Source of the DNA: an uncultured Odoribacter sp.
Lineage (GTDB): Bacteria; Bacteroidota; Bacteroidia; Bacteroidales; Marinifilaceae
DNA: 64,000 nt
Direction: 5' to 3'
Assembly: GCA_900544025.1 (NCBI GenBank)
Contig: UQTM01000006.1
Span: 1-64,000 of the forward strand
The position numbers and the translations under genes were made by a program. Positions 25,300 through 34,366 of this stretch are shown in pieces. Every line of letters begins with the position of its first letter. The stretch's first letter is position 1. The notes beneath the pieces are model-generated. The model ran no database searches, was not told the DNA's origin, and was given only the letters and a program-made list of their open reading frames with translations.

Positions 25300-27165
25300 T
25301 TACTTCTTCTTCCCGACCAAATCATCCACCAATTTTTCAAAAAAACTCTTATACGAGGAAATATGGACTTTTCCGCTTTTGCGTTCCTTCTGTTCCATTT
25401 CCATAGCGGCAAAAGCAAACCAGCGGGCGGCCTTAAAGCGAATCGCCTCATCCCGGCATTCCTGATTGATCTTCACTCCCCAGCTATAAAGCTCTGCATC
25501 CGAAATATCTTCCTCGTTCCACTTCTCCTCGGCCAGTTCTACATAAACTTTCCAATTTCCCGTACGTTCCGCCGCCAGCATCCGGGTATTGCGGACAATA
25601 GCCCTCCAATCTTTCACCTTCGCCTTTTTCATCCGCTTGATATACCCCTTCAATCCGTTTTCATCCAACTCATACCCCGTTTCTCCCCGCACCACAAAAC
25701 GGTCGGCTCCGGCAGCCCATATCTCGCCGATCTTCCGGTCCACCGCCTCTTGTCCGTAAAGCGAATAAAACTGCTCCCGGCCGGTAAGCAACTCCTCGAA
25801 AAGCGGGCTATCGGCATCGGTCACATAAGCATCGAACAATTCCCAATTTTTCCGATCTTTCAAACAATCTTTTCCCAACCCGGAAAGATAGACTGAAATG
25901 ACTTCCCCGGCTTCATCCTTCAGGTCGGCACGCCCCAGGGCAACACCATAAGCCTCCATAAATTCGGGTTGCCGGTTTCCTGCCCGGTAAGCCTCGCCCA
26001 AAGCGGCGAGCCCCTTACCCTCTAAAGCCCGGCGCACCTCTTTCAACAAACCCGTGGTATCGGTATTCCCGGTAAAGCGATGTATCTCTTTTCCCTCGGC
26101 ATCCATAATGATAAAGGCCGGAAGCGTATTCACCCGGAACTCTTCCCGCAAATCTTTCTGCAACACACTTTCCCACCCTACATTCACAAAATGTGCGGTC
26201 AGCAAATCCATCACTTCCGGAGCGGTGAACACATTTTTCTGCATCTCTTTATATCCCCGGTCGGCAGCATCGAAAACGCTGATAAACACCAGTTTTTTCT
26301 GTTCCCTGGCCACCTTTTCCGCCTCTTCCGGGCGAAGCAGGCTAAATTCGACGCCTTTCGCCCTTTTCAAGGCCTGCTCTCCATAGCCGATAAACTGTTC
26401 GGCAGGACTGTATCCCCCGGCTTTATAAACTAATTTCCCTTCACCGTTCAGAAAAAGATAGGAGGGATAACCCACGATCTTATATTTCTCCGCCAAATCC
26501 TTCAATTTACCGAAATGCAACTTCACATTGATAAAATTCCGGTTATAAAAATCGGCCACGCTATCCAGCGTAAATACATTCCGTTCCATAAGCAGGCAAG
26601 GCTGGCAATAATCCGTGTAAGCATCCACAAATACCATCTTTCCCGTCTGCCGCGACAGTTCCAACGCCTGCTCCAGCGTCTTATCCTCAAAACGGATCGA
26701 ACGGCTGTTGCTCCGTTTCACCCGGGCCACCTGCAACGCCTTTTCGCCCGCATCCACCAGGGCCGGAGGATTTCCCATAACCGCAAAAGGACTGGCGGTA
26801 GCGAGCAGATCGCCGTAAGGCATGAAAAAAGCATATACCGGATACATATTCATCATCAGGCGGGGCGCAAAAGCCATCCCTTCGGGAGTGCTCATATCCA
26901 TCCGAATCATAACGGCGTTCCTTTTCAGAAAATGTGCCACACCCGGATGGGTAAACAACGCCTTTTCCTTGGCTGACTCCTGTTTCATGCCGGGCGACGA
27001 CACATCCACGAACACCAGCTTATTTTCCCTCGCCGCTAAAATACTCGCCTGTTCCCAGGTCAGTGGTAAAAAACCATTCGCATCGGCTTTCTGTGCCCGT
27101 CCCGGCAAAACTCCCACCAGTAAGCACAGCCATACTACCATTCCAAATTTCATCATATCTATCAT
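25300..27165 (-). CDS. Exported protein with three thioredoxin-fold domains, one catalytic
   Basis: The product has up to 621 residues; the MMK start three codons in (27156) is equally plausible. A signal peptide ends near residue 24 (GVLPGRAQ). Three thioredoxin-like domains follow: about 30-150 with no Cys pair (DVSSPGMKQE at the active-site position), about 155-275 with DAYTDYCQPCLLM (Cys187 and Cys190) and the cis-Pro motif VGYPSYLFL, and about 280-390, again without Cys (SVFDAADRGYKEM) but with the cis-Pro loop NTLPAFIIMD. The C-terminal 230 residues are helical. This suggests a periplasmic disulfide reductase/isomerase with non-catalytic binding domains. It follows the TetR gene by 35 nt, probably in one transcript. 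Confidence 0.87.
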   Translation of the reverse strand: MIDMMKFGMVVWLCLLVGVLPGRAQKADANGFLPLTWEQASILAARENKLVFVDVSSPGMKQESAKEKALFTHPGVAHFLKRNAVMIRMDMSTPEGMAFAPRLMMNMYPVYAFFMPYGDLLATASPFAVMGNPPALVDAGEKALQVARVKRSNSRSIRFEDKTLEQALELSRQTGKMVFVDAYTDYCQPCLLMERNVFTLDSVADFYNRNFINVKLHFGKLKDLAEKYKIVGYPSYLFLNGEGKLVYKAGGYSPAEQFIGYGEQALKRAKGVEFSLLRPEEAEKVAREQKKLVFISVFDAADRGYKEMQKNVFTAPEVMDLLTAHFVNVGWESVLQKDLREEFRVNTLPAFIIMDAEGKEIHRFTGNTDTTGLLKEVRRALEGKGLAALGEAYRAGNRQPEFMEAYGVALGRADLKDEAGEVISVYLSGLGKDCLKDRKNWELFDAYVTDADSPLFEELLTGREQFYSLYGQEAVDRKIGEIWAAGADRFVVRGETGYELDENGLKGYIKRMKKAKVKDWRAIVRNTRMLAAERTGNWKVYVELAEEKWNEEDISDAELYSWGVKINQECRDEAIRFKAARWFAFAAMEMEQKERKSGKVHISSYKSFFEKLVDDLVGKKK

Positions 27166-27200
27166 AAATTATTGTATTCTCTTTTCTGCCCGCTCTCTCC

Positions 27201-27794
27201 TCAACGGCATATCAATTCACAAAATCCCTTCAATTCCTTTTCGATCTCATATACCACCTCCGGCATATTCTCTCCGCTACCCCGGTCGATGGCAACCCCG
27301 TCGATAATATGATTCAATTGCCGGGCGACGGAAGCCAGATTCAATCCGCTGCGTAGCTCTCCGGCGCTAAAACTGTTCAGCAAAGCGGTTTTCCAGGCAG
27401 CGGCCCGGTTTTCACGGATAGCCCTATAATGCCCGGCAAACTCCCGGTTATGACGCATCACCTCGAAAAAAAGCATCTCCACATCCGCCAGCACCACGCC
27501 TTGTCCGAAACAATCGGCGATCTCCTGTCCCACCCGGTTATATTTTTCCAGAGTGAACACAATCAACTCGCCCACGGTTTTAGCCCGCACCTCCTCTTTA
27601 TCCACCCGAAACCAATCGTTCAGGTATTTTTCGGCAGCTTCATTGAAAAGAGCCTCCTGTCCGCCGAAATAATGATATAACAATCCTCTCGCCATGCCCG
27701 TATTTTGCTGGATATCGGAAACGGAAACACCATCGTATCCCTTTGCCAGCAGCAAGCCGAAAGTCTTTTGAAGAATTAAATCCCGTGTTTTCAT
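27201..27794 (-). CDS. TetR/AcrR-family transcriptional regulator
   Basis: The product is 197 residues from the ATG at 27794, whose sequence MKTRDLILQKTFGLLLAKGY is the usual TetR beginning; the longer frame adds 14 untypical residues and would extend towards the transcription start. Residues 1-55 form the TetR helix-turn-helix (VSVSDIQQNTGMARGLLYHYFGGQEALF), and the C-terminal ligand domain is unassigned. A perfect palindrome TGAACATTTGTTCA (27872-27885) overlaps the predicted transcription start of this gene, indicating autorepression. It is upstream of the triple-thioredoxin gene and divergent from the amino acid carrier, either of which could be its target. Confidence 0.92.
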   Translation of the reverse strand: MKTRDLILQKTFGLLLAKGYDGVSVSDIQQNTGMARGLLYHYFGGQEALFNEAAEKYLNDWFRVDKEEVRAKTVGELIVFTLEKYNRVGQEIADCFGQGVVLADVEMLFFEVMRHNREFAGHYRAIRENRAAAWKTALLNSFSAGELRSGLNLASVARQLNHIIDGVAIDRGSGENMPEVVYEIEKELKGFCELICR

Positions 27795-27871
27795 AAACGA
27801 AAGATAATTTAAGCCCGAATCTCTCTGTTCAATCATTCAACCATTTCCGAACAAAAGAGAAACATGCAACT

Positions 27872-27885
27872 TGAACATTTGTTCA
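27872..27885. promoter_or_regulatory. Probable TetR operator
   Basis: TGAAC-ATTT-GTTCA is a perfect inverted repeat, the form often seen for TetR/AcrR operators. It covers the position where transcription of the TetR gene should begin and lies in the divergent region shared with the 28009 carrier gene. Confidence 0.6.
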
Positions 27886-27886
27886 T

Positions 27887-27916
27887 CAAAAATACAAATT
27901 CCAAATTATATTACAA
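27887..27916 (-). promoter_or_regulatory. Promoter of the TetR-thioredoxin transcript
   Basis: On the minus strand TTG (27916-27914), a 19-nt spacer and TATTTTTG (27894-27887) match the Bacteroidetes consensus. The predicted start falls at about 27881, inside the palindrome at 27872-27885. Confidence 0.75.
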
Positions 27917-28008
27917 TACATCCGACATTTTTATTTCTTTTGCGTATATGAAAAAACAAACCGGAAGCCGGACGATTCCGGCTTATTCCCACATGAAACG
28001 AATACGAT

Positions 28009-29409
28009 ATGGAAACGCTGAATAACTGGATCATCATCCTGAACGACTGGGTATGGACATTTCTTTTAATAATCCCCTTAATTATATTGGGATTGTATTT
28101 CACGTTCAAAAGCCATTTCGTACAATTCCGTAATTTCCGGGAAATGTTCCGCCTATTGGGGGAAGGCGTGTCGAGCGGACGAGGCAAGAACTCCGTATCC
28201 TCGTTTCAGGCATTCTGCATCGCCACCGCTTCGCGGGTCGGCACGGGCAATTTAGCAGGAGTGGCGACGGCCATCGCCTTAGGCGGGCCGGGAGCTATTT
28301 TCTGGATGTGGCTGCTGGCATTCATCGGCTCTGCATCGGCATTCGTCGAATCGACTTTAGCACAGATATATAAGGAGAAAGGTGAAAGATCGTTTATCGG
28401 AGGCCCCGCTTTCTATATGAAAAAAGGACTGAAAAAGAAATGGATGGGCAGCCTGTTCGCCGTAATCATAATGGTCACCTTTGGACTGGTGTTCAATTCC
28501 GTTCAGGCAAACACCATCACATTGGCCTTCGGAGAGCTGTTCGGGGCAAGCCGCCTCTTACCCGCCATCATCCTGTCAGTCCTTACCTTAATGACGATTT
28601 TCGGCGGGATACACCGCGTCGCCAAGGTATCGAGTATTTTAGTCCCGGTCATGGCAGTCGCCTACATTTTGGTTGCCTTATTCATTCTCGTCACCCATGT
28701 CGCCTCCATTCCCTCCCTGATCGGTCATATTTTTGCCAATGCTTTCGGCTGGGAACAACTCGTCGGGGGAGGATTGGGCGCAACGATCATGCAAGGCATC
28801 CGGCGCGGATTGTTTTCGAATGAAGCCGGAATGGGATCGGCCCCCAACGCGGCGGCCACAGCCACCGTTTCTCATCCGGTGAAACAAGGATTGATTCAGG
28901 CATTAAGCGTATTCACCGACACCATTATTATATGTAGCTGTACCGCTTTTATCATCCTGTTGTCGGGAATCCCTATCGATGGATCGGTAAAAGGCATACA
29001 ACTGACCCAGGCAGCCCTCGATAACGAACTGGGCAGCTTCGGCAGTTATTTCGTCGCCTTCAGTATCCTGCTGTTTGCTTTCAGCTCGATCGTGGGAAAC
29101 TATTCCTATTGCGAAACCAACCTGTTTTTTATTTCCCGCCGCCCGCTTTATCTTCAACTTTATCGTCTGGCGGTAGGAGCTATGGTCTTTTTCGGAGCCA
29201 TTGCAGGCTTAGACCTGGTGTGGAATTTAGCCGACCTGTTTATGGCGGTAATGACCATCACCAACCTTATCGCCATTGCCCTGCTGGGACATATTGCGAT
29301 GAAAGTGCTGGCGGATTACACCCGGCAAAAGCAAGCAGGTATAAAAAGCCCGACTTTCAAAGCCTCGGAAATACTGGGGAAAGACAACGGCACAACCGAA
29401 TGGAACTGA
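28009..29409 (+). CDS. Alanine/glycine:cation symporter family protein (AGCS)
   Basis: The product has 466 residues and about eleven membrane helices. Family marks are ATASRVGTGNLAGVATAIALGGPGAIFWMW (interrupted here only by neighbours) near 60-100, GGPAFYMKKGLKKKW near 125-140, and GIRRGLFSNEAGMGSAPNAAA near 262-283, the signature AGCS region. It takes up small neutral amino acids with Na+ or H+ across the inner membrane. It is divergent from the TetR gene with a 214-nt shared control region and is followed 163 nt later by ridA. Exact substrate cannot be read from sequence. Confidence 0.93.
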   Translation: METLNNWIIILNDWVWTFLLIIPLIILGLYFTFKSHFVQFRNFREMFRLLGEGVSSGRGKNSVSSFQAFCIATASRVGTGNLAGVATAIALGGPGAIFWMWLLAFIGSASAFVESTLAQIYKEKGERSFIGGPAFYMKKGLKKKWMGSLFAVIIMVTFGLVFNSVQANTITLAFGELFGASRLLPAIILSVLTLMTIFGGIHRVAKVSSILVPVMAVAYILVALFILVTHVASIPSLIGHIFANAFGWEQLVGGGLGATIMQGIRRGLFSNEAGMGSAPNAAATATVSHPVKQGLIQALSVFTDTIIICSCTAFIILLSGIPIDGSVKGIQLTQAALDNELGSFGSYFVAFSILLFAFSSIVGNYSYCETNLFFISRRPLYLQLYRLAVGAMVFFGAIAGLDLVWNLADLFMAVMTITNLIAIALLGHIAMKVLADYTRQKQAGIKSPTFKASEILGKDNGTTEWN

Positions 29410-29467
29410 CAGCTTCCCCGAAAATAAAATAATACCGCCGTTGCTTTCCTTTTGTGAAGCGAATTTC

Positions 29468-29475
29468 TATTTTTG
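29468..29475 (+). promoter_or_regulatory. -7 element of the ridA promoter
   Basis: TATTTTTG at 29468-29475 is a perfect Bacteroidetes -7 box, about 98 nt before the ridA ATG. No well spaced TTTG is present at -33; the sequence there is TTTCC (29445). Confidence 0.5.
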
Positions 29476-29572
29476 CAAACAGGAATAAAAAAAACATCGA
29501 TATTCATCCGCCTGCAAACCGGAAATGACCGGACTGCTTAAAATCGATTTTAAATATTTAAATTCAGACGAT

Positions 29573-29950
29573 ATGAAAAAAATCATCCATTCACCGAAAG
29601 CCCCGAAAGCGATCGGCCCTTACAGCCAGGCAGTAGAAGCCAACGGCACACTCTATATCAGCGGACAAATCCCCGTGGACGTAAACACCGGAAAATTTGT
29701 AGAAGGCGGTATCAAGGAACAAACGGAGCAAGTGTTGAAAAACGTGGGATATATTCTGGAAGCCGCCGGATATACCTATGACAATGTGGTGAAAACCACC
29801 TGCCTGCTGAGCGACATTGCCGATTTCGCAGCCATGAACGAAGTATATGCGCAATTCTATAAAACAGAATGCCCGGCGCGGGCGGCTTTTGCCGTAAAAT
29901 CGCTGCCGATGGGTGCATTGGTCGAAATCGAAACCATTGCGGTAAAATAA
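29573..29950 (+). CDS. ridA: RidA/YjgF family enamine/imine deaminase
   Basis: The product is 125 residues from the ATG at 29573 (MKKIIHSPKAPKAIGPYSQA); the longer frame is atypical. The family motifs are IGPYSQAV near 14-21, SGQIPVD near 31-37, KTTCLLSDIADFAAMNEVY near 76-94 and the C-terminal CPARAAFAVKSLPMGALVEIE, with the conserved Arg that holds the substrate carboxylate. RidA hydrolyses reactive 2-aminoacrylate and related imines from PLP enzymes. It follows the amino acid carrier on the same strand but has its own -7 box and a strong terminator. Confidence 0.96.
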   Translation: MKKIIHSPKAPKAIGPYSQAVEANGTLYISGQIPVDVNTGKFVEGGIKEQTEQVLKNVGYILEAAGYTYDNVVKTTCLLSDIADFAAMNEVYAQFYKTECPARAAFAVKSLPMGALVEIETIAVK

Positions 29951-29966
29951 GGAAACAGAATCGATA

Positions 29967-30003
29967 AAAAATGCGATGCCTATTCCGGCATCGCATTTTT
30001 TTA
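29967..30003. terminator. Bidirectional terminator between ridA and the CotH lipoprotein gene
   Basis: ATGCGATGCC (29971-29980) and GGCATCGCAT (29987-29996) form a perfect 10-bp stem with a 6-nt loop. It is flanked by A6 on the left and T7 on the right, so it works in both directions. Confidence 0.92.
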
Positions 30004-30020
30004 TAACGGTCACTTCGGTC

Positions 30021-31934
30021 TTAATTTCCGGAAAGCCCCCGGATTGCGGCATCCAAGGTCTGGATTCTACTATGATATGTTTGCCGTAAACGCTTCACGG
30101 CATCGTCGAAACTCAAAGCCTCGTCACCATTTACAGCCTGTCCGATAGGCCACATCCGGCTATTCACCTCCGCCGATTCTTTTATCATCCCTGCCTGCAT
30201 ATCTATAAATTGCAGGATACCTTCAAACTTCGGTTTCAATGCCGTCCATCGCTGCTGCACCTCGGCAACGAAAGCAGGGTCTTGAAACAAACGGCCATAC
30301 CAGATTGCATCTTTATTACGCAGCCCATCGTTTTTAGCGGGAGTGAAAGTTCCCCAGTCGAAATCCCATACCGGACCGGCTTTCAACTTTCCGGACCGGT
30401 CTTTGTGCATATAACTGCTTTTCGGATGATTCGGTTCGCTGTTCTGTGTCAGCTCGTGCACCAGCCACCAATCGATAAAACTATTCACATCCAGCAATTC
30501 CGTATAAGAACGGCTTGAAGCGAAATCACTCCCGTAAAGAACCTGCTCCACCCGATTCATATAATTACGAATGTAATTTAATTGAGCCGGAACAAGCACA
30601 TCCTCGTCCGGTTCTTTTATATTGACCGGCAAATTACAAACAGATGTTCTGAATTTATTCACTTCGTCGTAATAAGTGTCCAATTCCATCAAATATCCGC
30701 CCGTTACGGCTTCCCCTTCCACATCCGGCGATTCCATCTCGGCAATATTCACCCTGTTTTTATCGACCTTGATCTGCTCACACAGATAATAATTCCCCAG
30801 ATGCCGTCCGTTCAAATACACCTCGACAAATGTCCCTCTCGGAGTCCATTCCAGCCCTGTCTGACGTGCAATTTCAAACGCCACACTATTACGGAGCAGG
30901 GTACGATCCATCCAATTCGCCAGCAACACCCACCGCTTATGCTTAGGCATTCCCAACACGGCAGCCTTGGAATCCAATTTTATTGCGTAAGGTTTTTTAG
31001 GATACCCCCAGGTTGAATTACCCCGCCCTTTAAAACTGGCACCGGCAGCCAAATCTTCCGAGCCATCGGGATTGACAATACGCAAATAGCAGTCTTTTAC
31101 CCAATCGTCCTTACTGGTAATTCCAACCCCGTTCGGAGTCGTCAAATAAACCGCCGGCAACTGATCGTAAAAAGAAAACTTCAACACGGCAGAAGAAAGC
31201 TGAACCGGATTCCCTTCCCCGTCCTTTGCAAAAAGTACCAACACGACATTTTCACGGTAAGATTGCGACACATTCAGGTCCTGAACATAAGCCTTGTACT
31301 GCCCCTGCTTCACTTCGCCTTTATCGTCCTTAGCTTGCTCTATCTTAATCAGCTTATAATTCACCGGAGGAGTGACGTATGAAGCAGCGGCACGTGTAGT
31401 CCCGACCAAATCCAATTCGACAGAGGAATTTCCGCCTTCCACATCGAAATCGAACACGGCATTCGACGGATTGACCCGGAATTCAAAAGTAGTAACGGCA
31501 TTTTTAAACAAGTAAATCTCATTCGCCAGCACGACGATACCCGTTGGATAAGTTACATCGAGATTAAACGAAAAAGACGATCCGTCCGCCAGGGTCAGAG
31601 TAACGACACGGGAATCCTCATCCTCCACCACTCCGGTAATAATACCCCCACTCCCTCCGTCGGCTCCATTTACCACCCGGATAGCGGAACCGTCCGAAAA
31701 CCGGATATTCCACCCGCCGGAGGACACATCCGTCAGCGGCTCGACGGATTTCACCAGTTTCCCGGCCTGAAACGCCGTTTGCAACTGTGTCACGAGATCA
31801 TGTAAACCGGACACTTCTTCCTGTAAATCCCTGACATCGCTTTTGACATCATCTAAATCCGAACAGGCTGTCAATCCTGAAAAGAGAAAAAACATTCCCC
31901 AAAAAAGGACACGCCAAAAAGACATTTTACACAT
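30021..31934 (-). CDS. Lipoprotein with N-terminal coiled coil and C-terminal CotH kinase-like domain
   Basis: The product has up to 637 residues (a start at 31925 is also possible). The signal ends at LTAC, with Cys24 acylated; CSDLDDVKSD is acidic and suggests surface export. Residues about 26-60 are a coiled coil, followed by GGWNIRFSDGSAIRVVNG as in DUF4988-type Bacteroidetes proteins, then a beta domain to about 270. The CotH domain (about 290-620) shows FKGRGNSTWGYPKKPYAIKL, the nucleotide/metal-type GPVWDFDWGTF and DWWLVHELTQN. CotH proteins are atypical protein kinases in Bacillus spores; in Bacteroidetes the role of such surface lipoproteins is not established. It stands alone, convergent with ridA. 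Confidence 0.9.
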   Translation of the reverse strand: MCKMSFWRVLFWGMFFLFSGLTACSDLDDVKSDVRDLQEEVSGLHDLVTQLQTAFQAGKLVKSVEPLTDVSSGGWNIRFSDGSAIRVVNGADGGSGGIITGVVEDEDSRVVTLTLADGSSFSFNLDVTYPTGIVVLANEIYLFKNAVTTFEFRVNPSNAVFDFDVEGGNSSVELDLVGTTRAAASYVTPPVNYKLIKIEQAKDDKGEVKQGQYKAYVQDLNVSQSYRENVVLVLFAKDGEGNPVQLSSAVLKFSFYDQLPAVYLTTPNGVGITSKDDWVKDCYLRIVNPDGSEDLAAGASFKGRGNSTWGYPKKPYAIKLDSKAAVLGMPKHKRWVLLANWMDRTLLRNSVAFEIARQTGLEWTPRGTFVEVYLNGRHLGNYYLCEQIKVDKNRVNIAEMESPDVEGEAVTGGYLMELDTYYDEVNKFRTSVCNLPVNIKEPDEDVLVPAQLNYIRNYMNRVEQVLYGSDFASSRSYTELLDVNSFIDWWLVHELTQNSEPNHPKSSYMHKDRSGKLKAGPVWDFDWGTFTPAKNDGLRNKDAIWYGRLFQDPAFVAEVQQRWTALKPKFEGILQFIDMQAGMIKESAEVNSRMWPIGQAVNGDEALSFDDAVKRLRQTYHSRIQTLDAAIRGLSGN

Positions 31935-32493
31935 AAGCCATTTATTAAAATTATTATAGACACCACCTATATCCTATCGAAAAGCACACACATCAAAGAC
32001 TCCTGAAAATCACTCCCATCCGTCAAAAAAGATTTCAGGCACAATCGACATTGCCTATACGATTCCAAAACGGTAATCAGGCAAATTTTATGAACAGCAC
32101 CTCTTTCCTCATCCACACCATAGAAAGCAGTCCGCATTGTTCATATCGTAAACATCGAATATTTCGACGTTTAAAAATTCATATAAATATATGATTTTTT
32201 TTGATTATTAACCAAATAATATCATATTTTTCATATTTCCTCCCCTTACAATTCCCTCCCATTCCACCCGACAAATACAATACGGGCAAATATCATAGCG
32301 AACCGCCGGGCAATCGGAACCACCCCGCATTACGGGTATAAAAAATACAAGCTGCCTATCCGAATCCACCTGCAAAAAATTCTCAACCCCAAAAAGTAGG
32401 GAAAACTTTTATAAACAGGCCTGCCTCCCATCCGGGTTCTTTATAAAGCCGAACTCAAAAACGATTTCACCCTAAAATAAAATCGGCTTCAGA
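31935..32493. other. AT-rich intergenic region of about 560 nt
   Basis: I see no gene and no convincing structured RNA. It must contain the promoter of the CotH lipoprotein gene (minus), but no exact TAnnTTTG with a -33 partner is present near that start. Confidence 0.45.
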
Positions 32494-32525
32494 ATAAAAA
32501 AGCGGAGAATAAATCCTCCGCTTTT
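32494..32525 (-). terminator. Terminator after the HsmA-type gene
   Basis: AAAAGCGGAG and CTCCGCTTTT (32498-32507 and 32516-32525 on plus) pair around an 8-nt loop; in the minus direction the stem runs into a T7 tract. Confidence 0.9.
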
Positions 32526-32541
32526 CATTGTATTATAACAT

Positions 32542-32946
32542 TTATATATGAGAAGTCGCGCCCAGCCAAACCCCGATGCTATAAGGGATCAGCCAGATAA
32601 ACCATACCACTACGCTAAAACGGCTAAAATTCTTTTTGGCTTTTGCCGATCCTTTCCAAAAGGTCCACAAAGCCCATAAAGCATGTATTCCCATAAGGAA
32701 TACGGCTATCGTTCCGGTCACCGCATGCAGGCGATTGTCTTCTCCGGTCAGCCTCACCAGCTCGGCCATAAAAGTAGTGCCGACAATATCGCACACAAAC
32801 CCCAATCCGAAAGCCGCGACATGCCATCCCCTCAATCCCTTCTGTGCCTGTTCGCTCCACACACCTATCGTGTAGAACACCAAAGCCATAGAAATAATCA
32901 GAATAGCAGCGACTAAAAATTCAAAATCATATTGTGTCAGGTTCAT
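32542..32946 (-). CDS. HsmA-type (TIGR03987-like) four-helix membrane protein
   Basis: The product has 134 residues and four membrane segments (about 9-30, 43-63, 75-97, 108-128). Histidines within or next to helices (RGWHVAAFGLG, RLHAVTGTIAVFLMGIHALWA) are suggestive of heme or metal contact, but that is inference. It resembles the uncharacterised HsmA/TIGR03987 family found in anaerobes. It is 42 nt downstream of the hypothetical gene at 32989, in one probable transcript that ends in a strong terminator. Confidence 0.8.
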   Translation of the reverse strand: MNLTQYDFEFLVAAILIISMALVFYTIGVWSEQAQKGLRGWHVAAFGLGFVCDIVGTTFMAELVRLTGEDNRLHAVTGTIAVFLMGIHALWALWTFWKGSAKAKKNFSRFSVVVWFIWLIPYSIGVWLGATSHI

Positions 32947-32988
32947 ATCCGTTTATTTTTACGGATTTACGCAAAAAACGAAAAGAAG

Positions 32989-33372
32989 TTAAGAATTCAG
33001 TAACTTTTTTAATTCTTCCGCACGATTCGCCCGTTCGATAGAAAATTCCATGCTCCGGACATCGATAAAGTCATACAACTCGATGATTTTCCGGAACATC
33101 ACCCCCTGCACCTCTGCATCCGTCAAACGGCGGGCATCCTGATACAGCAATTCCGTCAGCATCTCTAATTTCGCAATCGGGTCATCCGCCAGCAAAGCTG
33201 TGATTTCTTTCACTTCTGCCTTGAAAAACCACTCCCTCTCCTGATGAAAATAAGGCATATACAATCCCGCAAAAGGATTGGCCACATTTTCCTGCCGCCT
33301 GCCGTCGCGGACATCGCTCAGCTCCTCGAAAAAAGTCTTAATGACACTTGCCGTTAAATCTCTTGAAAGCAT
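32989..33372 (-). CDS. Hypothetical cytoplasmic protein
   Basis: The product has 127 residues, no signal or membrane segment and an almost wholly helical, charged sequence (for example DDPIAKLEMLTELLYQDARRLTDAE and FSIERANRAEELKKLLNS). I do not recognise the family. It forms a two-gene unit with the membrane protein at 32542. Neighbouring rubrerythrin is divergent and probably unrelated in control. Confidence 0.75.
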   Translation of the reverse strand: MLSRDLTASVIKTFFEELSDVRDGRRQENVANPFAGLYMPYFHQEREWFFKAEVKEITALLADDPIAKLEMLTELLYQDARRLTDAEVQGVMFRKIIELYDFIDVRSMEFSIERANRAEELKKLLNS

Positions 33373-33735
33373 ACTCGATCATTTTATCTTGTAAAGATAA
33401 TGCTTTTTCAAAAAATCCGAACGGCAAATACCCTATTTTATCTCCCTGCCGTCAGGCGGAATGTTCCGTCCCGGAACGGATATTTACCTTTTCCCTTTGT
33501 CGGGCAGTTCCAAAGAACCGTTCAAACTGAAAATACCTGAAAAACGATAAACCCACCCCGAAGCGATCCCCAAATTTTAAAGATGGCTCCATTCACAAAA
33601 TTCACTGATAATCAATGCCGATAAATAGAATTTATAATTTTATAAAAAATAAGAATTTGTTTGCTATCTTTATTCCTATTATACTTGCAATACAAAAGCG
33701 ATGTGGTATATAACTTAATCAATAAAACAAAGGCT
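33373..33735. other. Divergent intergenic region with rubrerythrin promoter
   Basis: No gene is visible. TTTG (33656-33659), a 20-nt spacer and TATACTTG (33680-33687) fit the Bacteroidetes promoter with one mismatch in the -7 box, and the rubrerythrin ATG follows at 33736. Confidence 0.5.
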
Positions 33736-34308
33736 ATGAGTATTAAAGGAACTAAAACAGAGCAAAACCTGTTAAAATCATTTGCAGGCGAATCACAGGC
33801 AAGAAGCCGTTACACATTTTTTGCCAGTGTGGCTAAAAAAGAAGGCTACGAACAGATTGCCGGTGTTTTCATGGAAACAGCCGAACAAGAAAAAGAGCAC
33901 GCTAAAAAATTCTTCAAATATCTGGAAGGCGGTATGGTGGAAATCACAGCTTCTTACCCTGCCGGAGTGATCGCAACCACGGCAGAAAACCTGGCAGCAG
34001 CAGCAGCAGGGGAAAACGAAGAGTGGGCCGAACTATATCCTGAATTTGCTAAAATAGCCGACGAAGAAGGTTTCCCGCAAATCGCCAACACCTTCCGCCA
34101 GATTGCAAAAGTTGAGGCCGAGCACGAAGCCCGTTACCGTACACTGCTCGGACGGGTTGAAGCAGGCAAAGTATTTGAGCGCGAAGAAGAGATAGAATGG
34201 CAATGCCGTAACTGCGGATTCGTCATCAAGAGTAAAAAAGCACCGATGAAATGCCCGGCATGCGAGCATCCGCAAGCCTATTTCGAGCCAAAGAAAAATA
34301 ACTATTAA
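33736..34308 (+). CDS. rbr: Rubrerythrin
   Basis: The product is 190 residues from the ATG at 33736 ([29 protein letters not shown]); the longer frame covers the promoter. A ferritin-like four-helix di-iron domain (about 1-145) carries the Glu and ExxH ligands ([34 protein letters not shown]). It is followed by a C-terminal rubredoxin domain with WQCRNCGF and MKCPACEHP. It reduces hydrogen peroxide in the cytoplasm of anaerobes. Monocistronic, with a clear terminator. Confidence 0.97.
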   Translation: MSIKGTKTEQNLLKSFAGESQARSRYTFFASVAKKEGYEQIAGVFMETAEQEKEHAKKFFKYLEGGMVEITASYPAGVIATTAENLAAAAAGENEEWAELYPEFAKIADEEGFPQIANTFRQIAKVEAEHEARYRTLLGRVEAGKVFEREEEIEWQCRNCGFVIKSKKAPMKCPACEHPQAYFEPKKNNY

Positions 34309-34336
34309 ACATTCTTTTTTATCTTATCTTGAAAAT

Positions 34337-34366
34337 AGCCGGAGACTACCACCTCCGGCTGTTTTT
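34337..34366 (+). terminator. Terminator after rubrerythrin
   Basis: AGCCGGAG (34337-34344) and CTCCGGCT (34353-34360) pair around an 8-nt loop, followed by GTTTTT. Confidence 0.88.
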
